This document shows positions 48,266 to 54,589 of a stretch of DNA of 64,000 nucleotides, piece after piece. Position 1 is the stretch's first letter; each line of letters opens with the position of its first letter. Position numbers and translations under genes: made by a program. A model generated the notes under the pieces. That model had not been told where the DNA came from. It did no database searches and was given only the letters and a program-made list of their open reading frames with translations. This stretch comes from Myxococcus xanthus (lineage in GTDB: Bacteria; Myxococcota; Myxococcia; Myxococcales; Myxococcaceae), in contig NZ_JABFNS010000015.1 of assembly GCF_013116825.1 (NCBI RefSeq), forward strand, positions 1 to 64,000, read 5' to 3'.

Positions 48266-48294
48266 CGTCGACATGCCGCCGACATGCCGCTGTC
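48266..48294. promoter_or_regulatory. Tandem GACATGCCG element (copy 2)
   Basis: The second occurrence of two GACATGCCG units spaced by two bases (CG). It lies about 265-290 bases upstream of the predicted sigma-54 start for the 48600 gene, a usual enhancer distance. Confidence 0.55.
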
Positions 48295-48529
48295 CTGCTG
48301 GGGCTCTATGGAAACCAAGAGTTGAGGACGTTGCCCACGGCTTTCTCCTGCCCACGCAAAGGCGAGGTGGGGCGACTGCTGAAGGGGGTGCGCCACAGGG
48401 TGCTGCTGCTCCTGCTGGAATCGAGGATCGGCCGCAGGTTGTTGCCGTCGGGTCTTTCCGGGCAACTCCGTGCCGTCGGCAGCAGCCCTTCGAGGAGCGT
48501 TGGGAGGGCCAAGTGGGGTGGGCGAGCGG

Positions 48530-48547
48530 CTGGCACGAGGGATGCTT
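48530..48547 (+). promoter_or_regulatory. Near-consensus sigma-54 promoter
   Basis: CTGGCACG-N4-ATGCTT has GG (48532-48533) and GC (48544-48545) exactly ten bases apart. The -24 half is perfect and one base deviates in the -12 half. The predicted start is 48557, 43 bases before the 48600 ATG. Confidence 0.72.
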
Positions 48548-48557
48548 TGAACAGATG

Positions 48558-48580
48558 CAAGCCAACACCCTGTTGGCTTG
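48558..48580 (+). promoter_or_regulatory. Perfect 5'-end stem-loop of the sigma-54 transcript
   Basis: CAAGCCAACA / TGTTGGCTTG form a perfect 10-bp stem with a CCC loop. It begins one base after the predicted transcription start and ends just before the ribosome site (CGAGGA). Such a cap-like stem usually protects an abundant message from 5' decay. It is also a weak AU-poor terminator shape, but no T-run follows. Confidence 0.55.
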
Positions 48581-48599
48581 TTCCCGAGGACTTCCATAC

Positions 48600-49364
48600 A
48601 TGCCGGCTCAAGTGCTCACGTCGTCCGATACCGATACCGATACCCCTTCGCATTCGCTCCCCGTGCCCAAGCCTAAGAGCCTGAATGAAATCCTGCCTGG
48701 GGCCTCGGCCGAGAGCGCGGTGATTACCGCTGATGTGTCGCTGTACTTCAAGACCGATGACAACTCCCACCGCTTCTCCAAGAAGTTGGAGACGGACCCC
48801 ACCTGGATCTCCATCAAGGACCCGTTGTTCCAGGCGGGTAATGACGCCGCACACTACGCCCGCTTCATTCCGCCGCTGCCCCAGGAAATCAAGCTGGCCT
48901 ACACGGCGCGCTGGCATCTGTTGCACAGCGCTACGGTCACGGGCCAGTCGACGTACACATACAAACTCAATTTCACCGAGGGCACGGAAAAGACGACCGC
49001 GGAGAGCTTCAGCGCTCAGCTGGGTGCCAGCTACGAAGGACTGTCCGCCACGCTCAGCCACACCCTCAGCACAAGCGTGACCGTCTCTACGTCCATGACG
49101 ACGGAGCAGATGTTGTCGTTCGAGGTGCCTAAGAATGGGGTGACCGTGGTCGCCGTGTGGCAGCTCGTTCAGACGTTCCTGCTCGTGGACGAGGATGGCA
49201 AGCCGTTCACGTACCCCCCGGGCGGGATCTGGCGCATCACCGACAATGATGGGGACGGCAACCAGGCCAGTGTGTCCTTCCCGCTCAATGAGCGTGGAGT
49301 CAACATCAACACGATGACGCTCCGCTCCCCCATGGTCTACCTGGACAAAACTAATTTCTCCTAA
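48600..49364 (+). CDS. Sigma-54-driven protein with an aerolysin-like look
   Basis: A 254-residue protein without signal peptide or lipobox; the start is set by GAGGA ahead of the ATG at 48600. The first 30 residues are Ser/Thr/Pro-rich. A beta-rich globular region follows (VITADVSLYFKTDD, PPLPQEIKLAYTARWHLLHSATV). Then comes a long alternating Ser/Thr-rich stretch (about residues 125-165, FSAQLGASYEGLSATLSHTL, STSVTVSTSMTTEQMLSF) like the membrane hairpins of aerolysin/ETX-type pore-formers. After it lies FEVPKNGVTVVAVWQLVQTFLLV. This resemblance is by pattern only. It stands in the island behind a sigma-54 promoter. Confidence 0.6.
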   Translation: MPAQVLTSSDTDTDTPSHSLPVPKPKSLNEILPGASAESAVITADVSLYFKTDDNSHRFSKKLETDPTWISIKDPLFQAGNDAAHYARFIPPLPQEIKLAYTARWHLLHSATVTGQSTYTYKLNFTEGTEKTTAESFSAQLGASYEGLSATLSHTLSTSVTVSTSMTTEQMLSFEVPKNGVTVVAVWQLVQTFLLVDEDGKPFTYPPGGIWRITDNDGDGNQASVSFPLNERGVNINTMTLRSPMVYLDKTNFS

Positions 49365-49560
49365 ACGACGGAGCGCGGTTCTCGCTCGGCCTGGAGAGTA
49401 GGCAGGCTCCAGCGGAGCGGGGAAGGGGCAGGGACTCGCTCCGTTCGGCCTTGTGTGCGCAAGAACCGGAGGAAGAAGCGAGCCCTGCCTCAGGGAGGTC
49501 AACAGCTCCGCCTGTGCAGCCGTGACCGCAGGCGCCTTGGGCCTGCTCCGGTTGAAACAG

Positions 49561-49589
49561 CGGAACCTGTCAACGTGAATGAGACAGTG
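49561..49589. repeat. 29-bp dispersed repeat, copy 1
   Basis: CGGAACCTGTCAACG followed by a GAGACAGTG-ending half is found again at 52818-52846 (27 of 29 bases). GCGCCTTGG also precedes both at a similar distance. It may be the terminal sequence of a lost mobile element. The 239 bases between the 48600 gene and the IS hold nothing else recognisable. Confidence 0.55.
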
Positions 49590-49603
49590 AAACTGAGAGA
49601 TTA

Positions 49604-50472
49604 GGGGCTGTCCCTGATCAACGCAGCCAGAGAAGCATGGATGCGACATGCAGGACGGCGAGGTAGCAGGTCGCCGTCTTGTCGTAACGGGTGGCGGCGG
49701 CGCGAAAGCGCTTGAGGTCGTGGAAGAAGCACTCCACCCGGTAGCGAAGCCGGTAGAGGGTTCGGTCCAGAGGTGGCGGCTGCTTGCGGCTGGGATGGGG
49801 ATGGATGACAGGCGTTATCCCCAGCGCCAGGCGTTGGCGCGAATGCGCTCGGCGTCGTAGCCCGTATCCGCGATGAAGGAGTCGCCTTCGGCATGCGCCA
49901 ACAGTTCCTCCGCCATCGTGGACTCGTGCTGCTGGCCGGGCGCCAGCGCGAGGTGGAGCGGCTTACCGCCCGTCGTTGTGACGGCGTGAACCTTCGGTGA
50001 AAAAGAACGTCCCAGGGCATTGCGTCGGCCCGCCTTTTCCGCCCGAGGCGTCCTGATGCGCCCGGACGACGGATGCGTCAGCGAGGGAGCCGAGCTCATC
50101 CACGTCGAGTCGCAGCGCTTTGAAGATGGCTTCCCAGCGCCCGGTCTTCGCCCAGCGGTGGCAGCGGTTGTAGACGGTCTTCCAGTGGCCGAACCTCTCG
50201 GGCAGGTCCCTCCTCTGCACACCCGTCTTCACGTGCCAGATGACGGCGTTGATGAAGTCGCGGTCCCCACGCTTCGAGGGCGGGCCGCTGCGGGAGCCCA
50301 GCAGGGGCTCGATGCTGCTCCACTCGGCATCGCTCAGCTCATGTCGGCGCACACCCAGTGTTGATCATGCCTGACGCTGGCTGGCAACCTCCTGATGCCC
50401 CCGAAGCCGGGTCCAACCCTGATGTTCGACCCGGTAGGTTGAATTTTCGGACCGGAGATCAGGGACAGCCCC
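49604..50472 (-). mobile_element. IS5-family (IS427-like group) insertion sequence
   Basis: An 869-bp element with perfect 16-bp terminal inverted repeats (GGGGCTGTCCCTGATC) flanked by TA on both sides, the target duplication expected of this group. It carries one transposase gene on the minus strand whose frame is broken twice. It sits exactly in the stop codon of the neighbouring 50472 gene, turning TAA into TAG. Confidence 0.85.
49618..50352 (-). pseudogene. IS5-family transposase, frame-disrupted
   Basis: Starts at a GTG (50352) as MRRHELSDAEWSSIEPLLG and runs through GDRDFINAVIWHVKTGVQRRDLPERFG to DASVVRAHQDASGGKGG. The homologous sequence then continues one frame over (GRRNALGRSFSPKVHAVTTTGGK to IADTGYDAERIRANAW). 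It returns to the first frame near 49812 (PVIHPHPSRKQ to the end). The first change, at GGAAAAGG, could be programmed, because this IS group uses two overlapping frames. The second change is not expected and ends the middle frame at a stop, so this copy is probably dead. Confidence 0.75.
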
Positions 50473-50918
50473 TAGACCAGAGAGGGAAGTTCTGAGCCAG
50501 GACCGCCTGATACTTCGATTTTCCCGGAGGATGTGGGGGGTTCCCCTATCGGAGAGCGGTTCTCCACCCTGTCTCTCAGAGGGTACTCGGGGGGCACGGT
50601 TTCCACGAGTCTGACGACATAGTTGCGTATGAATTTATCTGGGGAGGCAGGGGTCTTGGTTTTGTCTATCTGAGGAATGACTTCGCGTTCGTATGTGTTT
50701 GTTTCTTCGGTGAAGGCGAAGACGTGGGTGGGATCATTGATTGTCAGGATGCAGGCATCGGGGTCGGTATCGCAGAAGGTGATTGTTGGAGTTAGCTTGC
50801 AGTTGGGAGGGAGTGTTATTGTGAAGGTTATTCTGGTGCCGCTTGAGACCGTGATTGTCTCTGGGTCTGGTGTGTGGTTTTCCTCGTTGAATTTGATTGT
50901 GATGGTATTGGATTTCAT
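50472..50918 (-). CDS. Low-GC hypothetical beta-sandwich protein
   Basis: A 148-residue protein starting MKSNTITIKFNEEN; AGGAG lies seven bases upstream, so the Met seven codons earlier is not used. It is rich in Thr, Pro and Glu, has no signal peptide, and its strand-turn pattern resembles a cupredoxin-like sandwich without copper ligands. Base composition is markedly poorer in G+C than its neighbours, suggesting foreign origin. It lies 29 bases after the activator gene, likely in one operon. The IS insertion altered only its stop codon. Confidence 0.65.
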   Translation of the reverse strand: MKSNTITIKFNEENHTPDPETITVSSGTRITFTITLPPNCKLTPTITFCDTDPDACILTINDPTHVFAFTEETNTYEREVIPQIDKTKTPASPDKFIRNYVVRLVETVPPEYPLRDRVENRSPIGEPPTSSGKIEVSGGPGSELPSLV

Positions 50919-50947
50919 GGTCGTCTCCTGGTCTGCCATTGAGGCGT

Positions 50948-52570
50948 TCAGGACTCCTTCGAATACAGCCCCAGTTCCTTGACACGCCGGTTCAGGGCCC
51001 GCTTGGACACCTCCAGGCGCTGCGCCATCTCATCCAGGTTGCCCTGGCACGCGTGGAAGGCGTGGGTGAGCTCCTCCACGCTCAGGTCTCCAGCCAGCCG
51101 GATGTTGGGGCTGCGCTCGATGAGATCATAGATGGAGGAGCGGGCGATCTCCAGGTGGTGGGCGGCCTTCTTGACGTCCCAGTCGTGCGCACGCAATGCC
51201 ATGAGGAGTTCCTGTTCGCCCACGTCCGTGGACTTGCGACGGGCCGCAACCTCACGCTTCGGGGGGACGGCGGAGGCGGAGGGCCGGGCCGGCGGCGCCA
51301 GGTCGAGCCTCAACTCCTGGGCGAGGCGTGCATCAAGCTCCAGGCAGGGCTGACCCCTGCTGCCGATGACGAGCTGTCGGGCGACGTTCCGGAGCTGACG
51401 GACGTTACCCGGCCAGGGATGCACCAGGAGCTGCGCCGCCAGGTCTGATGGCATCCAAGGTAGTGCATGAGGGTCTCTCGCGGCGAGGTGGTGAGCCTCT
51501 CCGAGCGCGTCCAACTCCTGGCGGGCGAAGTGGAGGAACAGTAGAGCGATGTCCTCCCGGCGCTCGCGGAGAGGGGCAAGCCGGAGCTCATAGCCGGCCA
51601 GCCGGTGGAGGAGGGGAGACCGGAAGCGCCCCTCGGCGATCTGCGCTTCCAGGTCCGCATCCGTGGCCGCGATGAGGCGGATGTTCGTCGCCACGGGCTT
51701 GCTGGCCCCCACCGGGTACAGCTCCCCCGTCTCCAACACTCGGAGGAGCATGACCTGTACGTCGGATGAGGCCTCTCCCACCTCGTCGAGGAAGAGCGTG
51801 CCGCCCTCCGCGGCTTGGAAGAGGCCCTTACGGTCGCGTTGGGCACCGGTGAAGGCTCCCTGGACGCTGCCGAAGAGTTCCGCCGCGGCCAGTTCCTTCG
51901 GGAGGGCGCCCAGGTTGACACTGACGAAGGGACCTCGGCGCTGGCTCCGCTCGTGGAGGGCCTGGGCGACCAGTTCCTTGCCAGTGCCGGTTTCGCCCCG
52001 GATGAGGACGGGCACATCCAGGTCGGCGACGCGCTCGATGTGTCGGCGCAGGGCATGGATGGCGGCGCTTTCGCCCACCATTCCCAGGGCGGATGGTGCG
52101 TTTGATTCAGGGGGAGAGGCCAGGTGCAGCAGCACCCCCGTCCGCCTGGAGAACTCCAGCGGGACTCCTCGTTCAAGCTCCGTGTGACCGAATTCGCGGG
52201 CCCCGTGAAGTGGCTCACCCGCTGACGTGCATCGTCCCACTTCGCCCAGGACGACGTGGAGGCCTGCTCCCGCGGGGACGAACAGGATCGACTTGCGGCT
52301 CATGAAGGGGTCGCCCAGGGGCAGGCCCAGCGGCTCGCCCGGGCGGCAGAAGTCCGGGGCATTGCGGGAGAGCGGGACCTCCCGGCCGGCGAGGAGTCCG
52401 TGCAGCAGCAACCTCTCCCCGAGGCGGGTGACGGTGGTGTGCGAGATGAGCGTCAACGCTGGAATCGGGCGCGCGGACGGGCGCTGCCCGTACGGAACCG
52501 ACTCGGAGGCCGTGGACACGTCCGAGGTCCTCGCGGGCGCACGGGGAGGGGGGACGCTGGGACGGGACAT
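50948..52570 (-). CDS. Sigma-54-dependent activator with FHA-like sensor and two Fis-type helices
   Basis: A 540-residue enhancer-binding protein. Residues about 45-155 resemble an FHA domain (LGDPFMSRKSILFV, ELERGVPLEFSRRTGVLLHL), which binds phosphothreonine. The AAA+ core has Walker A GETGTGKE (192-199), the sigma-54 contact loop GAFTGA (238-243), Walker B GGTLFLDE (256-263) and PWPGNVRQLRN. The C-terminus has two successive Fis-like helix-turn-helix units (VKKAAHHLEIARSSIYDLI and LDEMAQRLEVSKRALNRRV). The FHA domain suggests control by a Ser/Thr kinase, and such a kinase is encoded in the same island. Confidence 0.88.
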   Translation of the reverse strand: MSRPSVPPPRAPARTSDVSTASESVPYGQRPSARPIPALTLISHTTVTRLGERLLLHGLLAGREVPLSRNAPDFCRPGEPLGLPLGDPFMSRKSILFVPAGAGLHVVLGEVGRCTSAGEPLHGAREFGHTELERGVPLEFSRRTGVLLHLASPPESNAPSALGMVGESAAIHALRRHIERVADLDVPVLIRGETGTGKELVAQALHERSQRRGPFVSVNLGALPKELAAAELFGSVQGAFTGAQRDRKGLFQAAEGGTLFLDEVGEASSDVQVMLLRVLETGELYPVGASKPVATNIRLIAATDADLEAQIAEGRFRSPLLHRLAGYELRLAPLRERREDIALLFLHFARQELDALGEAHHLAARDPHALPWMPSDLAAQLLVHPWPGNVRQLRNVARQLVIGSRGQPCLELDARLAQELRLDLAPPARPSASAVPPKREVAARRKSTDVGEQELLMALRAHDWDVKKAAHHLEIARSSIYDLIERSPNIRLAGDLSVEELTHAFHACQGNLDEMAQRLEVSKRALNRRVKELGLYSKES

Positions 52571-52979
52571 CCGTGTGAATTTATCTCAATGCTCAATGAA
52601 TTGCACCCGCAAGGGCTCAAGTGCTGAGGTCGTCCAATACCCTGTCACCTGTGACTATCCAAAATTCGCTCGCTGCGTCATGAGCGCGTCGAGGCGAGCA
52701 AGCGAGCCGTGCACGAGGCCAGAAGTCTCCAAGCCATCCGGGGTAGATCTCTGCCTATTACGGCCACCACCACTGTCGAGGTGGCGCACTCCAGCGCCTT
52801 GGCTGCGGCGCGACACGCGGAACCTGTCAACGCGAGTGAGACAGTGCGTTCGAGAGATGACTGCGCGGGTTCGCTTTTCCAAACGACGATTGGCGGTGTC
52901 TTCGGCATGGGGGCACCGCGGGGGAATCGCTCAGGGGGAGCGGCGTAGGCCGCGGCGAGCACCGCAGCGCGGGCCGCTT
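52571..52979. other. Island right-end region with relic sequences
   Basis: I see no convincing gene. A 28-bp stretch at 52612-52639 matches the first codons region of the 48600 gene (48605-48632) at about 25 positions. The 29-bp repeat copy 2 is also here. The promoter of the activator gene should lie here, but I see no clear one. The region looks like accumulated fragments. Confidence 0.5.
52818..52846. repeat. 29-bp dispersed repeat, copy 2
   Basis: Same orientation as the copy at 49561-49589, with two mismatches. Confidence 0.55.
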
Positions 52980-53028
52980 GGCGGCTGGCCCGCCGGGCGA
53001 CGCAGCTCGTGGGGCAGGACCGGTAGCG
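52980..53028 (+). repeat. 49-bp direct repeat, right copy
   Basis: A second copy of the cardiolipin synthase 3' end, including its TAG, with no gene attached. It ends exactly at the stop codon of the endonuclease III gene. In an uninterrupted genome the synthase and endonuclease genes would therefore be convergent and adjacent. Confidence 0.85.
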
Positions 53029-53751
53029 TCAGCGCGCGTCCCTCACGCCGACCTGCCGGCAGAAGCTCAGCACCGGGCATGTGGAGCACTTCGGCCGCGT
53101 GCCCGTGCAGACGTGCTTGCCGAAGGGCACCAGCAGCCGGTTGAGCTCCACCCACCAGGCGCGCGGGAGCACGGCCTCCAGCGCCTCCATGGTGGCCTCC
53201 GGCGTGCGCGCCTGCACATAGCCCCAGCGGTTCGTCACCCGATGGACGTGGATGTCCACGCTGATGGCTTCGTGCCCGCAGGCAATGCCCAGCGCCAGAT
53301 GCGCGCACTTGGGGCCCACGCCCTTGAAGGACTGGAGCACCTGGGCATCACACGGCAGCGCGCCTCCGAGTTCATCCCGCGTCCGCGTGGCGATGGCGTG
53401 AAGCTGCCAGGCCTTCGCTTCGTGGAAGGTGACGGGCTGGATGAGGGCGTCGATGTCTTCTGGCGACATGCGCGCCAGGGCCGCCGGCGTGGAGGCGCGC
53501 TGGAGCAGGGCGAGCGAGACGGGCAGGCTCACCTCGTCGCGGGTGCGGATGGAGAGGACGCAGGCGACGAGCTGCTCGAAGAGCGTGTCATGTCCTCGGG
53601 CCGCGAGCGCGAACATCGCCGCGTCCGCGAAGTGGCGCACCGCCTCTCGGATGCGGCCGAGCACCTCGTCGATGTCGAAGGGCTCCTTGTCCGGCCGGGG
53701 CGGTGGTTCCACGACGCGGCCGGGCTTCATGGGCGCCCGCCGCTCAGGCAT
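53029..53751 (-). CDS. Endonuclease III-like DNA glycosylase (HhH-GPD)
   Basis: A 240-residue base-excision repair enzyme. The helix-hairpin-helix has the catalytic Lys (FKGVGPKCAHLALGIA), followed by the catalytic Asp (SVDIHVHRVTNRWG). The C-terminal iron-sulfur motif is complete with C-x6-C-x2-C-x5-C spacing (CTGTRPKCSTCPVLSFC). It is somewhat longer than E. coli Nth, with about 25 extra N-terminal residues. Likely Nth, although a MutY-unrelated paralogue is possible. Confidence 0.9.
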   Translation of the reverse strand: MPERRAPMKPGRVVEPPPRPDKEPFDIDEVLGRIREAVRHFADAAMFALAARGHDTLFEQLVACVLSIRTRDEVSLPVSLALLQRASTPAALARMSPEDIDALIQPVTFHEAKAWQLHAIATRTRDELGGALPCDAQVLQSFKGVGPKCAHLALGIACGHEAISVDIHVHRVTNRWGYVQARTPEATMEALEAVLPRAWWVELNRLLVPFGKHVCTGTRPKCSTCPVLSFCRQVGVRDAR

Positions 53752-53880
53752 GGCGCGCGCCTTCCGCGGGATGGATGCTCGTCATGTGCTGCCTCCCGCC
53801 CCAAACCTGGGGACGCGGGCGCGACGAGGCCCTGGGCCGTACGAAGGGCCGCTGGCAGGGCAGGGGGCCGCCCGTCTTCG

Positions 53881-54387
53881 TCAGTCGAGCGGCTTCGACA
53901 AATCCCGGGCGTACCAGTGGTCGCAGCCGAAGTGGCCCGTGCTGCCCATGGGCGCGCACAGGGGTTCGAAGCCCATGCGGCGGTAGAGCTTCTGGGCCTG
54001 CTGCATTCCCGCCAGCGTCTCCAGGTAGCAGCGCTGGAAGCCCGCTTCACGCGCGAACTCCAGGCAGCGTCGGAGCAGGCGCTCGCCCTGGCCGAGGCCT
54101 CGGGCTTCGGGGAGGAAGTACATCTTCCGCAGCTCGCAGACGCCCGCGTCTCCTCCTTCAAGTGGGGCGATTCCACCGCCGCCGATGACACGCCCCGCCC
54201 GCTCCACGACGAAGTAGGCGGTCCGGGGCCGGGCGTAGGCGGCGGTCATCGCCGACACTTCGGGGTCGTGGATGGCGAAGCCAGGGCCGTCCGCGCCGAA
54301 CTCCGGCATCACGGTTCGGATGATGCCGGCAACGGCCGTGTCATCCCTCGATTCGATGCGTCGCAGCGTCAGCTCTTCCGTGCTCAT
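53881..54387 (-). CDS. GNAT-family N-acetyltransferase
   Basis: A 168-residue acetyltransferase. The N-terminal LTLRRIESRDDTAVAGII and the acetyl-CoA loop region (CELRKMYFLPEARGLGQGERLLRRCLEFA) are typical of GNAT domains. The C-terminal KLYRRMGFEPL is also typical. The substrate cannot be inferred. It is separated from the endonuclease gene by 129 bases. Confidence 0.85.
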   Translation of the reverse strand: MSTEELTLRRIESRDDTAVAGIIRTVMPEFGADGPGFAIHDPEVSAMTAAYARPRTAYFVVERAGRVIGGGGIAPLEGGDAGVCELRKMYFLPEARGLGQGERLLRRCLEFAREAGFQRCYLETLAGMQQAQKLYRRMGFEPLCAPMGSTGHFGCDHWYARDLSKPLD

Positions 54388-54589
54388 GCGCGCAACGTTT
54401 CATAGCCGGGGCTGAGGTGCCAGCGGCGGCAAGGCGGCCGCCCGCTGCGTTGACGCTCACGCACGGGTTGTGCAGCCGGATGCACAGATGCCACGGGTGT
54501 GATGCAGCGTGTACGCGTTCCCCTTCGTCTGGGGGTGCCTGTACGCGACAGCCTCTTGGATGGCATGTTCGTTGTATCGAGGGGGATGT

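Noticed and set aside
52678-52962. A 94-codon frame in the island's right end
   Set aside because: No ribosome site, shadow-like composition, and it runs through the 29-bp repeat, so it is not supported as a gene.
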